Positions 24,190 to 33,612 of a DNA stretch of 64,000 nucleotides are shown one piece after another. Where the stretch lies: NCBI GenBank assembly GCA_017307285.1, contig JAFKFI010000065.1, positions 1 to 64,000 of the forward strand, read 5' to 3'. How positions within the stretch are numbered: the stretch's first letter is position 1; each line of letters starts with the position of its first letter. Position numbers and translations under genes: made by a program. The notes beneath the pieces were generated by a model. That model searched no databases and was not told the origin of the DNA. It worked only from the letters and a program-made list of their open reading frames with translations. This DNA is from Alphaproteobacteria bacterium. GTDB taxonomy: Bacteria > Pseudomonadota > Alphaproteobacteria > Acetobacterales > Acetobacteraceae.

Positions 24190-26001
24190 ATGGCCCCGTT
24201 GGACGCGATCCCCTACGCCGACGCCAAGCTGCGCCGGATTCTGTCCTCCGTTCGCACCATCGCGCTGGTCGGCGCGTCGTCGAACTGGAATCGCCCCAGC
24301 TACTTCGTGATGAAGTACCTGCAGAACAAGGGCTATCGCGTCATCCCGGTGAATCCTGGTCTCGCCGGCCAGGAACTGCTTGGCGAACGCGCCTACGCCT
24401 CGCTGCGCGACATTCCCGAACCGGTCGACATGGTCGACGTGTTCCGTGCCTCCGACCAGGCAGGCCCGATTGTCGACGATGCCATCGCGATCGGCGCCAA
24501 GGTGGTGTGGATGCAGCTCGGCGTGCGCAATGATGAGGCGGGCGCGCGCGCCGAGGCGGCGGGGCTCGAAGTGGTGATGAACCGCTGCCCGAAGATCGAG
24601 TTCGGCCGTCTCGGGGGCGAGTTGTCGTGGAGCGGCGTCAATTCCAGCATCATCCGCAATCGAGCCGCCGCGCCGCCGACCGCGCAGCGCGCACGCCCCG
24701 TAGAGTTGCCGCCGGACAATCTCTCCTACGGCTTCGAGACGCGCGCGGTCCATGCCGGGGCAGCGCCGGACCCAACCACCGGCGCGCGCAACACGCCGAT
24801 CTATCAGACGACGGCCTTCGTGTTCGACGACGTGGACCATGCCGCGTCGCTCTTCAACCTGCACAATTTCGGCTACATCTACGGCCGTCTCACCAATCCA
24901 ACGGTGTCGGTGCTGGAGGAGCGCATCGCCAGCCTCGAGAACGGACGCGCCGCCCTCGCCGCCGCATCGGGACATGCCGCGCAGTTCCTCATCTTCGCGA
25001 CCCTGCTTGAACCGGGCGACGAGTTTCTGGCGTCGCGCAACCTGTACGGCGGATCGCTCACGCAGTTCGGGCTGTCATTCAAGAAGCTGGGCTGGACCTG
25101 CCATTTCGTCGACCCGCACGACCCCGAGAATTTCCGCCGCGCGCTCACCTCGCGGTGCAAGGCGATCTTCGTCGAGAGCCTGGCCAATCCGGGCGGCGTC
25201 GTCGTGGACCTCGAGGCAATCGCCCGCGTGGCGCACGCTGCGGGCGTGCCGCTGATCGTCGACAACACATTGGCGACGCCATATCTTTGCCGTCCGATCG
25301 ACTGGGGCGCCGATCTCGTCTGCCACTCGACGACGAAATTCCTCGACGGGCACGGCAACTCGCTGGGCGGCGTGATCGTCGAGTCGGGCAAATTCGACTG
25401 GTCGGCTGACGGCAAATTCCCCTCGCTCAGCGAGCCGGAGCCCGCCTATCACGGGCTCAAGTTCCACGAGAATTTCGGCGACTTCGCCTTCACCATGAAG
25501 GCCCGCGCCGTCGCCTTGCGCGATTTCGGCCCAACGATGGCGCCGATGAACGCCTTCCTCACGCTCACCGGCACCGAGACCTTGCCCGTTCGCATGGACC
25601 GGCACGTCGCGAATGCACAGAAGGTCGCGGAATTCCTGGCCTCGCACGAGCGGGTCGGCTGGGTGTCCTATGCCGGGCTGCCGGAGAACCAGTACCACGA
25701 GTTGGCGCAAAAGTACCTGCCGCGCGGCGCGGGTGCCGTGTTCACCTTCGGCGTGAAGGGCGGCTACGAGGCGGGCATCAGGATGGTGGAGAACGTCCGG
25801 CTGTTCTCGCATCTCGCCAATATCGGCGACACGCGCAGCCTCATCCTCCATCCCGCCTCCACCACGCACCGCCAGCTCACCGACGAGCAGCGCAAGGCGG
25901 CGGGGGCCGGACCTGACGTGATCCGCCTCTCGATCGGGCTCGAAAGCGCTGACGACATCATCCGCGATCTCGATCAGGCGCTTGCTGCCTCACGCGGCTG
26001 A
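24190..26001 (+). CDS. CoA-binding domain fused to O-acetylhomoserine sulfhydrylase-type PLP enzyme
   Basis: 603 residues from ATG 24190 (AAGGAG nine bases upstream); an upstream TTG is less likely. Residues about 1-140 are a CoA-binding Rossmann domain of the YccU type: TIALVGASSNWNRPSYFVMK, GYRVIPVNPGLAGQEL, VDMVDVFRASDQAGPIVDDA, MQLGVRNDEAGA. After a ~30-residue linker, residues about 170-603 are a Cys/Met-metabolism PLP domain: FETRAVHAGAAPDPTTGARN, FGYIYGRLTNPTVSVLEERI, and the PLP lysine K383 in CHSTTKFLDGHG; LHPASTTHRQLTDEQ near the end is typical of O-acetylhomoserine aminocarboxypropyltransferase (homocysteine from O-acetylhomoserine and sulfide). The two parts are often separate neighbouring genes; here they are one chain. 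Its 3' end overlaps the convergent gene by 44 nt. Confidence 0.88.
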   Translation: MAPLDAIPYADAKLRRILSSVRTIALVGASSNWNRPSYFVMKYLQNKGYRVIPVNPGLAGQELLGERAYASLRDIPEPVDMVDVFRASDQAGPIVDDAIAIGAKVVWMQLGVRNDEAGARAEAAGLEVVMNRCPKIEFGRLGGELSWSGVNSSIIRNRAAAPPTAQRARPVELPPDNLSYGFETRAVHAGAAPDPTTGARNTPIYQTTAFVFDDVDHAASLFNLHNFGYIYGRLTNPTVSVLEERIASLENGRAALAAASGHAAQFLIFATLLEPGDEFLASRNLYGGSLTQFGLSFKKLGWTCHFVDPHDPENFRRALTSRCKAIFVESLANPGGVVVDLEAIARVAHAAGVPLIVDNTLATPYLCRPIDWGADLVCHSTTKFLDGHGNSLGGVIVESGKFDWSADGKFPSLSEPEPAYHGLKFHENFGDFAFTMKARAVALRDFGPTMAPMNAFLTLTGTETLPVRMDRHVANAQKVAEFLASHERVGWVSYAGLPENQYHELAQKYLPRGAGAVFTFGVKGGYEAGIRMVENVRLFSHLANIGDTRSLILHPASTTHRQLTDEQRKAAGAGPDVIRLSIGLESADDIIRDLDQALAASRG

Positions 26002-27526
26002 GCAACGCCTCGGCGAGCAAAGGCAGATCGTCGGCCCAGTATTCCGGAGGGCGTGGCCGTCGCGCGCCAAACGCGGCGAGAGGGCGGCAGGATAGCAGCT
26101 CCAGGAAGTCGCACGGCGGAAGCACGCTCCTGCCGCCGCCGGCGCCCAGCAAGGCGCCGGCAAGCGGACCCACTCCGCGGAGCTCGGTGAGATCGGTGCC
26201 GCGCAGCAAGTGAAAGAACCCGTTGCGCAATAGGTTGACGGCTCGATGGTCGGATACCGAGGATTGTGGTTCCGCTGCCAGCAACGATCGCTGCACGCGG
26301 GCGTCGGGCCACCCCGTCGCCGCCTCGCGGGCCGCATGCATCATGTCGTCGCGCGACCCGCCGCCGACTCCAGCCGCGATCGCGGCGGCCAGCGGCGCGC
26401 AGGCTAACGCGGAGGTCACATCCGGATTGGCCCGGCGCGCCTCGGCGACCGCCAGCGCGGCCGCCTCGTCCGGCCCCGTCCCTATCGCCAGCGGCGCGCA
26501 CCAGAGCACCGGCTCAACATCGACAAAGCCCCCTTCCCCGCCACCGATCAGCCGCCGCGCAAGCCTCACCGCCAGCTCCATTCCGGGGCCCGGTTGACCG
26601 GGGAGGCCGTCGGACCCTGGCCCTTCCCCGATCGCAAGCCCCGCAAGGCAGCCGATTGCGCGATCAAGTCCGCACTCCGATCGGGGCGGTGTCAGCGTGA
26701 CGCGCTCGACCAGCGGCGTCTCCGGATGCTCGCCGAGCGACCAGTCGCGGTCCATCAGCTCGCGTACCGCCGATGCGGCGCCGGCGAAACACTTATCCAT
26801 CCCGCCGGTACCATCGGGTCCGTACACGGGCGGATTTCCCACGCCGTCGACCAGGATACAGCCCGCGCCGCGCAGCAGCGCGTGCCCAGCCGCGTAATCG
26901 TAGGCGGACAACCGGGACTGACGCGAGGCGGTGGCCACGGCATCGCCCGCGGCGACGCGCGCCAGCCGATAGGCGATGCTATTACTGGAGACGAACCGAG
27001 CCGGCGCCACACGCCGCATATTGGTCGCGGGTCGTGCGTACGAGCGAAAAGCCAACAGCACGATCTCGTCGCGCGTGAGGCCACGCCAGGCGAGGTCCGG
27101 GCGGATCGCCACGCCGTTGCGGACCAGATGATCCATGCCCTCGGCCCAGCCGATCAGGTCGGAGCCTCGATCGGGGCTAAGTGGTGCGTACACCACGCCG
27201 AGCACCGGAACGCCGTCGCGCAGCAGCGCGACCGCCACGGAGGAACCACGTGCGCCCCGCAGGAACTCCGAGGTGCCGTCATGCGGATCGACCAGCCAGC
27301 ACCAGGTCGGATCGCCGCACAACACGGGCGGCGTCTCCTCGCCGACGAACGGCACGGGCAGCACGTCCCGCAGCGCCTCGCAGAGGAAAATCTCGATCTC
27401 GGTATCGACCGGCGCTTTGTGCCCCGAGCCGCGCGGCCCGTCGGGGCGCAGGAACTCGGCCCGGACCATGTCGCCCGCGTGCAAGACGGGCAGGATGATA
27501 CGGTCGAGGATCGACGGCAGATCCAT
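25958..27526 (-). CDS. Inositol-monophosphatase-like domain fused to degenerate ADP-ribosylglycohydrolase domain
   Basis: 522 residues. Residues about 1-240 match the IMPase superfamily: metal-ligand region VGEETPPV (E63/E64), WLVDPHDGTSEFLRG (D80, D83) and SAYDYAAGHALLRGAGC near residue 205. From about residue 283 an ADP-ribosylglycohydrolase-like fold starts (LDRAIGCLAGLAIGEGPG), but key metal residues differ: the usual GDALG aspartate is Glu, the TDDT-M motif is replaced by QPGPGMEL, and the C-terminal GGDTDT region reads RGTDLTELRG. The phosphatase half looks active towards a sugar phosphate or nucleotide; the glycohydrolase half looks inactive or repurposed for binding. Divergent and unrelated genes flank it. 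Confidence 0.75.
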   Translation of the reverse strand: MDLPSILDRIILPVLHAGDMVRAEFLRPDGPRGSGHKAPVDTEIEIFLCEALRDVLPVPFVGEETPPVLCGDPTWCWLVDPHDGTSEFLRGARGSSVAVALLRDGVPVLGVVYAPLSPDRGSDLIGWAEGMDHLVRNGVAIRPDLAWRGLTRDEIVLLAFRSYARPATNMRRVAPARFVSSNSIAYRLARVAAGDAVATASRQSRLSAYDYAAGHALLRGAGCILVDGVGNPPVYGPDGTGGMDKCFAGAASAVRELMDRDWSLGEHPETPLVERVTLTPPRSECGLDRAIGCLAGLAIGEGPGSDGLPGQPGPGMELAVRLARRLIGGGEGGFVDVEPVLWCAPLAIGTGPDEAAALAVAEARRANPDVTSALACAPLAAAIAAGVGGGSRDDMMHAAREAATGWPDARVQRSLLAAEPQSSVSDHRAVNLLRNGFFHLLRGTDLTELRGVGPLAGALLGAGGGRSVLPPCDFLELLSCRPLAAFGARRPRPPEYWADDLPLLAEALLSRVRQQAPDRDRG

Positions 27527-27568
27527 CCGAGTGTCCGCTATCCGCCCCTAACGGCAGTCGCTCGTCGG

Positions 27569-28384
27569 TCAGCTCTTGCCAGCGTAGCTCTTGGCCATGC
27601 CCTCCGCCGGTTCCGCCTGCGGACCGTACGGCATGATCGGGTAGCGCAGCCCGGCCTTCGACAAGCCCTGCAGGCCCTGCACCGCGCGCGCGAGATCGGC
27701 CGGCGTGCAGGCCATCAGCATCTCGTCGTCGGCGACGCCGCCATAGCGCCGCTCGGCAAAGCAGGGGATCGACAGGCTGACCTCGCGGGTCTTCAGCGCA
27801 TGGCCCCAGCTATCGGCGCAGGCGCTCTCGCCGGTGATGCTGAAATCGTATCGCTTGTAGTTCTTCCATTGCAGCCCGTTGATGAACAGGATCATCTGCG
27901 CTGGGTTGCCATAGAACAGGCAGATGTCCGGCGGATCGAGCCGCGCGCCGCGCAACGGCGAGATGGCGAGCCCGTTGTAGCGGCCCGCCGGCACGCGCGG
28001 CATTCCCGCCTGATGCGCCGCCGACGCCTCGCGGTTCTCGAACCACACGCCTTCCATCTTGCGCCCCGAGAGATACAGCTCGCTCGGCTGGCTGAGGCCG
28101 ATCACGCCGCTGCAGTTGGAGAACTCGGGCACATTCTCGGTGGTAATGCCTAGGGTGAACCCGGCCATGCGCGATTGCGTGACCAGCTGGCAGGTCGAGA
28201 AGGTCTTGCCCTTCGGCGGCCGGCGCAGGCCCGGTACCGCCTCCATCTCCTCGCGGCTCTCGAACAGCTTCATTCCGATCGGCAAGGTGCGCAGGCGGAG
28301 CAGCTGATCGAGCTGCGCCGCGAGCTCCGCGATCGTCTTGGCGTCGGGCTGGCTGGCCTTGGTGTCGGTCAATGCATCGGGCAT
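27569..28384 (-). CDS. DUF169 family protein
   Basis: 271 residues of the uncharacterised DUF169 family. Typical parts: LPIGMKLFESREEM, FSTCQLVTQSRMAG, PEFSNCSGVIGL, PPDICLFYGNPAQMILFING and FSITGESACADSWGHALKTRE, with conserved cysteines that could bind metal or a cofactor. No membrane span or signal peptide. It lies 10 nt downstream of the MaoC-type gene on the same strand, hence likely one transcript, and divergent from the CoA-transferase genes. Function not known. Confidence 0.82.
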   Translation of the reverse strand: MPDALTDTKASQPDAKTIAELAAQLDQLLRLRTLPIGMKLFESREEMEAVPGLRRPPKGKTFSTCQLVTQSRMAGFTLGITTENVPEFSNCSGVIGLSQPSELYLSGRKMEGVWFENREASAAHQAGMPRVPAGRYNGLAISPLRGARLDPPDICLFYGNPAQMILFINGLQWKNYKRYDFSITGESACADSWGHALKTREVSLSIPCFAERRYGGVADDEMLMACTPADLARAVQGLQGLSKAGLRYPIMPYGPQAEPAEGMAKSYAGKS

Positions 28385-28394
28385 GGCGAATTCC

Positions 28395-28844
28395 TCAATC
28401 GTAAGCGAGGGAGATTGTCTCGGCGACCAGCGCAGGTCGGGATTGGCCTTCGATCTCGACCGTGCTGTCGAAGATGAGCCGCTGGCCGCCCTCGATCGGC
28501 TCGACCGCCTTCAGCTTCTGGTTCAGCCGCACCCGCGAGCCGACCTGCACCGGGTTGGTGAAGCGCACCCGGTTGGAGCCGTAATTGATGCCGCGCGAGG
28601 ATTTGCGGATACGGAAGGTCGAGAGCCGGGGCAACAGCGACAGCGTAAGAAAGCCGTGCGCGATTGTCTTGCCGCCAGGCATCTCCTTCTTTGCGCGTTC
28701 GACATCGACATGGATCCATTGGTGATCGCCGGTCGCATCGGCGAACAGGTCGATCATTGCCTGGTCGATCAGGACCCATTCGCTGGTCCCGATGTCCTTT
28801 CCGATATGCGCCGCCATGTCGGCCGGCTTCTCGACTTCCAGCAC
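28395..28844 (-). CDS. MaoC-family (R)-specific enoyl-CoA hydratase/dehydratase
   Basis: 149-residue single hot-dog-fold protein. The hydratase-2 motif is visible as FADATGDHQWIHVDVERAK (catalytic Asp and His) followed by GKTIAHGFLTLSLLPRL. The closest general type is the NodN-like MaoC dehydratase. It probably hydrates a short- or medium-chain 2-enoyl-CoA. It is followed by DUF169 and divergent (129 nt) from the CoA-transferase pair, so the region looks like a small CoA-thioester module. Confidence 0.88.
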   Translation of the reverse strand: MLEVEKPADMAAHIGKDIGTSEWVLIDQAMIDLFADATGDHQWIHVDVERAKKEMPGGKTIAHGFLTLSLLPRLSTFRIRKSSRGINYGSNRVRFTNPVQVGSRVRLNQKLKAVEPIEGGQRLIFDSTVEIEGQSRPALVAETISLAYD

Positions 28845-28973
28845 CTTACGTCCTCCAGCGCGTTGCCCCGCGGATTATGGACCAGATCGGCGCCGGGGAC
28901 ACAATCGGTCCCACCGCTTGACACCCCGGACGCCCGCCCGTGCAATGCCGTCGCGCAGCCAGGCGGGGGGACG

Positions 28974-29702
28974 ATGGCGCTGAAGAACAAGGTTCATCCA
29001 GGTTTCCTGGAGGCGATCCGCGACATCCCGGATGGGGCGACCATCGGTTTCGGCGGCTTCGCACTCCCTGGCCTGCCCGGCAACCTGATCCTGGCATTGG
29101 CCGAACAAGGGGCGAAGGACCTGACCCTGGTGGCCAATACCACCGGCGGGACGCGCAACGACCCCGGCATCGGGATGCTGGTGGCGCGCGGGCAGGTGCG
29201 CAAGGCGATCTGCGCCTTCACCGCCGCCACGCGCGCCTCGCAGAAGCTGCCTTTCACCGAATTCTACGAAGCGGGCAAAGTCGAAGCCGAGCTGGTCCCG
29301 CAAGGCACGCTGGCTGAGCGGATGCGCGCCGCCGGTGCCGGGATACCGGCCTTCTACACGCCGACCGCCGTGGGCACCGAGTTGGCCGAGGGGCGCGAGA
29401 CGCGGATATTCGGCGGGCGGGAATATCTGCTCGAGGAGGCTTTGCCGCTCGACTACGCCTTCGTGCGGGCCTGGCGGGCCGACACGTTCGGCAATCTGCA
29501 GTACCGGCGTTCGCAGCGGAATTTCAATCCGGTGCTGGCGATGGCCGCTCGGATCACCGTCGCCGAGGTCGAGGAGGAGATTCTGCCGCTGGGCGCGATC
29601 GACCCCGATCAAGTCCACACCGCCGGCGTGTTCGTCGGCCGCGTGGTGCGCATTCCGCCCGCGCCTGACGGATGGTGGCCGCAGCAGCCTGGGAGTCATT
29701 GA
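28974..29702 (+). CDS. 3-oxoacid CoA-transferase family subunit A
   Basis: 242 residues from ATG 28974 (GGCGGGGGG upstream); the open frame to the left is a shadow. The alpha-subunit glycine-rich motif is DGATIGFGGFALPGLPGNLI; later AGIPAFYTPTAVGTELAEG and YAFVRAWRADTFGNLQYR are typical of the ScoA/PcaI/AtoD group. It pairs with the B subunit that starts one base after its stop. It transfers CoA between succinyl-CoA (or acetyl-CoA) and a 3-oxoacid; the acceptor is unknown. Confidence 0.9.
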   Translation: MALKNKVHPGFLEAIRDIPDGATIGFGGFALPGLPGNLILALAEQGAKDLTLVANTTGGTRNDPGIGMLVARGQVRKAICAFTAATRASQKLPFTEFYEAGKVEAELVPQGTLAERMRAAGAGIPAFYTPTAVGTELAEGRETRIFGGREYLLEEALPLDYAFVRAWRADTFGNLQYRRSQRNFNPVLAMAARITVAEVEEEILPLGAIDPDQVHTAGVFVGRVVRIPPAPDGWWPQQPGSH

Positions 29703-29703
29703 G

Positions 29704-30369
29704 ATGAGCGACAGCATCGGACTGACCCGCCAGCAAATGGCCGACCGCATCGCACATCTTTTCGAGGATGGCTGGATCGTCAATCTCGGCGTCGGGATGC
29801 CGACGCTGTGCTCGAACACGGATATTGGCGAGACCGATATCATCTATCATTCCGAGAATGGCGTGATCGGCTACGGTCCGATCGCGCCCGCCGGCGGAGA
29901 GGACCTGCACCTGGTCAATGCCGGCGGCCAATACGTCACGCTGCGGCCGGGTGCCGCGGTGGTGCACCACGCCGACAGCTTCGCGATGATCCGCGCCGGC
30001 CGCATCGACGTGACGGTGCTCGGCGCCTACGAGGTCGCGTGCAACGGCGACTTCGCCAACTGGAAGGTGGCCGGCGCCAAGGGCGGCGGCATCGGCGGCG
30101 CGATGGACCTGGCGGTAGGCGCCAAGAACGTGTTTCTCATCCTGGAGCACACCACGCGTAACGGCGCCCCCCGTCTGGTGCGCGAATGCGCGATTCCGGC
30201 AACGGCGCGCGGCGTGGTGAAGAAGGTGATGACCAATTACGGCCTCTTCGAGCCGGTCGGGACGGCGTTCCGGCTGCTGGAAATCGCGCCGGGGATCGAA
30301 GTCGAGCAGGTGCGCGCCAGGACTGGGGCGGAACTCGTCGTTGCCGATGATCTTCGCCAGGTGGGATAG
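29704..30369 (+). CDS. 3-oxoacid CoA-transferase family subunit B
   Basis: 221 residues. IVNLGVGMPTLCSNTD and the SENG motif in IIYHSENGVIGYGP (the Glu forms the covalent CoA intermediate) identify the beta subunit; IDVTVLGAYEVACNGDFANW and GAMDLAVGAKNVFLILEH follow. The start is ATG 29704, directly after subunit A. The complete A/B pair should be active. Its 3' end faces the SDR gene one base away, so no terminator separates them. Confidence 0.9.
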   Translation: MSDSIGLTRQQMADRIAHLFEDGWIVNLGVGMPTLCSNTDIGETDIIYHSENGVIGYGPIAPAGGEDLHLVNAGGQYVTLRPGAAVVHHADSFAMIRAGRIDVTVLGAYEVACNGDFANWKVAGAKGGGIGGAMDLAVGAKNVFLILEHTTRNGAPRLVRECAIPATARGVVKKVMTNYGLFEPVGTAFRLLEIAPGIEVEQVRARTGAELVVADDLRQVG

Positions 30370-30370
30370 A

Positions 30371-31147
30371 TCAGCCGGCCGTCCACCCTCCATCGACCAC
30401 CAGCGCCGCCCCGGTCATCAGCGCCGAGGCGTCGCTGGCGAGGAACAGGATGGCCCCCATCAGATCCTCCACCTGCCCGACGCGCCCGAGCTTGATCTTC
30501 GACAGCACGTAGCTCTGGAACTCGGGATTAGCGAGGAAGGTGCGGGCGAGCGGCGTCTCGATGAAGGTAGGGCCCAGCGTGTTCACCCGGATGCCGTGCG
30601 GCCCGAGTTCCATCGCCATCGCCTTCGTCATGCCCTCCAACGCCCATTTCGATGCGCAATACACCGTACGCAGCGGCCCGCCGACATGGCCCATCTGCGA
30701 CGAGACGTTGATCAGCGAGCCCGCCTTGCCGGCCGCGACCAGCTTTCGCGCCACCGCCTGCGCCACGAAGAACGCCGCGCGCACGTTGAGTTCCATGATC
30801 GCGTCGTAGTCCTCGACCTGTACGTCGAGCACATGCGCCGGACGATTGGTGCCGGCATTGTTCACCAGCACGTCGAACGGCGCCGCCGCCTGGATCGCGT
30901 GCGTGACCGCGTCGACATCCGTCACGTCGAGCAGCAAGGTCTCCGCCGCCCCGCCCTCCTCACGGATCGCCTCGGCCGCCGCGCCGATCTCGCCGATCGT
31001 GCGCGCCGCCAAGGTGACATGCGCGCCCGCCTCGGCCAGCGCAGCAGCGGCGGCAAGACCGATGCCACGCCCAGCCCCCGTCACCAATGCGCGCTTGCCA
31101 TCGAGGCAAAACGAGGGCGTGCGCGGCAATTTGCGATCTGGGCTCAT
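30371..31147 (-). CDS. SDR-family NAD(P)-dependent oxidoreductase
   Basis: 258-residue classical short-chain dehydrogenase. Cofactor motif [19 protein letters not shown] in [13 protein letters not shown], catalytic Ser in LINVSSQMG, YxxxK in [11 protein letters not shown], and C-terminal [10 protein letters not shown]. The motif [11 protein letters not shown], with Arg after the second strand, hints at NADP. The start is ATG 31147, overlapping the hisD-type stop by four bases, so the two dehydrogenases are co-translated. The substrate is likely a secondary alcohol or polyol derivative that is also handled by the HisD-like enzyme. Confidence 0.88.
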   Translation of the reverse strand: MSPDRKLPRTPSFCLDGKRALVTGAGRGIGLAAAAALAEAGAHVTLAARTIGEIGAAAEAIREEGGAAETLLLDVTDVDAVTHAIQAAAPFDVLVNNAGTNRPAHVLDVQVEDYDAIMELNVRAAFFVAQAVARKLVAAGKAGSLINVSSQMGHVGGPLRTVYCASKWALEGMTKAMAMELGPHGIRVNTLGPTFIETPLARTFLANPEFQSYVLSKIKLGRVGQVEDLMGAILFLASDASALMTGAALVVDGGWTAG

Positions 31148-32451
31148 TCGGCCGCCGTCGCGTACGGGATGTTGCGCCCGCCGTAGCGACGCACACGTAG
31201 ATTGGCTTGCTCCGCGTGAGCGACGAAGCCCTCCAACATGCAGAGCCGCGAGCAATATTCCCCGACCATCGCGGAGGCTTCGTCGGTGAGCACGCGCTGA
31301 TACGTCACGGTCTTGAGAAATTTGCCTACCCAGAGCCCGCCAGTGTAGCGGGCCGCCCTCTTGGTCGGCAGCGTATGATTGGTGCCGATCACCTTGTCGC
31401 CATATGCGACGTTGGTCCGCGGCCCGAGGAACAGCGCGCCGTAGTTGCGCATATTGGCGAGGAAATACTCGGGATCGCGCGTCATTACCTGCACGTGCTC
31501 GGAGGCAATGCGGTCCGCCTCGCGCACCATCTCCGCGTCATCCTCACAGACGATCACCTCGCCGCAATCCTCCCACGCACGACGCGCGATCGGCGCGGTC
31601 GGCAGGATAGCGAGCAGCCGCTCCACCTCGGCGATCGTCGCGCGTGCCAAGGATTCCGACGTGGTAAGCAGCACCGCCGGCGAGGTCGGGCCGTGCTCGG
31701 CCTGGCCGAGCAGGTCCGTCGCGCACATCTCGGCGTCTACCGTGTCGTCGGCGATCACCAGTGTTTCGGTGGGTCCGGCGAACAGGTCGATGCCGACCCG
31801 CCCGAAGAGCTGCCGCTTGGCCTCCGCGACATAGGCGTTGCCTGGCCCGACGAGCATGTCGACCTTGGCGATCGTCTCGGTGCCGAGCGCCATCGCGCCC
31901 ACCGCCTGCACGCCGCCGAGGCAATAAATCACGTCGGCCCCTGCGAGATGCTGCGCCGCCACGATGGCGGCCGCAGGCTTACCCTGGTAGGGCGGCGCGC
32001 AGGTCACGATCGACCCGACGCCGGCGACCTTCGCGGTGACGACTGACATATGCGCCGACGCAACCATCGGGTATTTCCCGCCCGGCACGTAGGAGCCGAT
32101 CGAACCCACCGGGATGTTCTTGTGCCCGAGCACGACCCCCGGCAGCGTCTCGATCTCGACATCCCGCAGCGCCGCCCGCTGCGCCTCGGCAAAACGGCGC
32201 ACCTGGGCTTGCGCGAAGCGGATGTCGTCAAGCTCCCGCCGGGTGAGCGCGGCAAGGCAATCGCGGATTTCGGCGTCAGTCAGCCGGTAATCGCGCCGGT
32301 TCCAGCCATCGAACTTCACCGAGAGCTCGCGCACCGCCGCATCGCCGCGTTCGGCGATATCGGCGAGAATGCCCTCGACCGTGGCGCGCACCCGCGCATC
32401 GTCCTCGACAATCGCGGCCGCGTCGCGGCCCCGTTTGAGATAGCGTGCCAT
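31144..32451 (-). CDS. Histidinol dehydrogenase-family protein (probably catabolic paralogue)
   Basis: 435 residues from ATG 32451 (GGAGGG upstream). The HisD fold is clear: [57 protein letters not shown], the zinc ligands in [12 protein letters not shown], the catalytic region ASEHVQVMT, and the distal His in [13 protein letters not shown]. No other his genes lie nearby. Coupling to an SDR resembles catabolic HisD relatives, such as sulfopropanediol dehydrogenase HpsN, that oxidise a primary alcohol to an acid. The sulfonate steps are absent here, so the substrate is open. Confidence 0.85.
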   Translation of the reverse strand: MARYLKRGRDAAAIVEDDARVRATVEGILADIAERGDAAVRELSVKFDGWNRRDYRLTDAEIRDCLAALTRRELDDIRFAQAQVRRFAEAQRAALRDVEIETLPGVVLGHKNIPVGSIGSYVPGGKYPMVASAHMSVVTAKVAGVGSIVTCAPPYQGKPAAAIVAAQHLAGADVIYCLGGVQAVGAMALGTETIAKVDMLVGPGNAYVAEAKRQLFGRVGIDLFAGPTETLVIADDTVDAEMCATDLLGQAEHGPTSPAVLLTTSESLARATIAEVERLLAILPTAPIARRAWEDCGEVIVCEDDAEMVREADRIASEHVQVMTRDPEYFLANMRNYGALFLGPRTNVAYGDKVIGTNHTLPTKRAARYTGGLWVGKFLKTVTYQRVLTDEASAMVGEYCSRLCMLEGFVAHAEQANLRVRRYGGRNIPYATAAE

Positions 32452-32523
32452 TGTCGTCCCTCCGAAGCCCAGCACGCCGTTTGTCGCCCATTCCGGCGGA
32501 AAGGAACAGGGCAGGCCTGACGT

Positions 32524-33612
32524 TCAGGCCACCGCCACGGCCCGACGCTCAGCCCGCTCCAGCACCAGGCGTTCGAGATCTCGCGCCCGGTGCGCGGCGG
32601 TGTGCTCGGCCAGCACGCGTTTTCGTCCGGCAAGGCCGATCGCCTTCCGCCGCTGCTCGGGCAGTGCCAGCGCGCTGAGGACCTGCTCGGGCGTGTGCGC
32701 GATGACGATTTCGCGGCTCAGCCGGAACAGTGTGTCCAGGCCGTCCCACGGATCGGAGATGATCGGCACCCCACAGGACGCCGCCTCGAACAGCCGCACG
32801 CTCGGACTATGGCCGGCGGCCACCATATCCGCGCGCGTCACGTTCAAGGTCCAGCCAAGGCTCGAATAGAAGGTTGCGTGTTCCGCCGGAGGCAGGTGCT
32901 CCATGCGCTCGACGTTCTCCGGCCACTGGATATCGGCGGGATAGAGCGGCCCGGCGACCACGAAGCGGCGACGCGGCGCGCGGCGTGCCGGTTCCAGCAG
33001 CAGCCGATCGAGTACCGGTTGGCGATCGGGGCTATAGGTGCCGAGATAACCCAAATCCCAGCGCCGGGCCGCTTCGACAGCCGTGTACAGCCGGGGATCG
33101 ACCGAGCAATACAGCGCATGCGCGCTGCGAGCGCCGAACTGGCGTTCCAGCCGACGCAAGGTCGGGCCGCCGGTGAAAGACAAGTACAGATCGAAGCCTG
33201 GAATGGCAGCGGGCGCGAGATATTCGTGATCGCCCGCCACCAGTTTCGCCAAGGTAACGGGCGTGTCGATGTCGTAGAATGCCACCACCCCGCCGGCACG
33301 TTGTTGCACGAGCTCCGCGACGGCGACGCCCTCCGGGACATAGGAGCCGACCACCACCGCATCGGCGGTCGCGATCGCCTCGCGCCAGCGATCCAACTCC
33401 GCCACCTCGCGATAGAACGCCAATTCGCAGAAATCAGGCCGCGCCATATCGCGATGTTCGGCGTACCAGGGCTGCTCGCGTTCGAGGAACAGAATGTCGT
33501 GGCCCCGGCTAGCGAGCGCGTGGAGCAGCGCGCGATAGGTCGTCGCGTGACCGTTGCCCCAGGACGAGCTGAGGCTCAGGCCGAGAAAGACGAAGCGCAG
33601 CCTCTGCCTCAT
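32524..33612 (-). CDS. CgeB-like glycosyltransferase (third of three)
   Basis: 362 residues, GT-B-like. N-terminal LSLSSSWGNGHATTYRALLH and GHDILFLEREQPWY share the pattern of the other two CgeB-like proteins here. C-terminal half: WDLGYLGTYSPDRQPVLDRL, NVTRADMVAAGHSPSVRLFE, CGVPIISDPWDGLDTLF, the CgeB/Glyco_trans_1_2 sugar-nucleotide region. Last gene of the seven-gene glycan operon; its ATG overlaps the previous stop (ATGA). It probably adds one sugar to a surface or protein-linked glycan. Confidence 0.82.
   Translation of the reverse strand: MRQRLRFVFLGLSLSSSWGNGHATTYRALLHALASRGHDILFLEREQPWYAEHRDMARPDFCELAFYREVAELDRWREAIATADAVVVGSYVPEGVAVAELVQQRAGGVVAFYDIDTPVTLAKLVAGDHEYLAPAAIPGFDLYLSFTGGPTLRRLERQFGARSAHALYCSVDPRLYTAVEAARRWDLGYLGTYSPDRQPVLDRLLLEPARRAPRRRFVVAGPLYPADIQWPENVERMEHLPPAEHATFYSSLGWTLNVTRADMVAAGHSPSVRLFEAASCGVPIISDPWDGLDTLFRLSREIVIAHTPEQVLSALALPEQRRKAIGLAGRKRVLAEHTAAHRARDLERLVLERAERRAVAVA

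Noticed and set aside
31144-32451. Biosynthetic histidinol dehydrogenase (hisD)
   Set aside because: No histidine-biosynthesis gene nearby and translational coupling to an SDR; kept as a HisD-family paralogue without the gene symbol.
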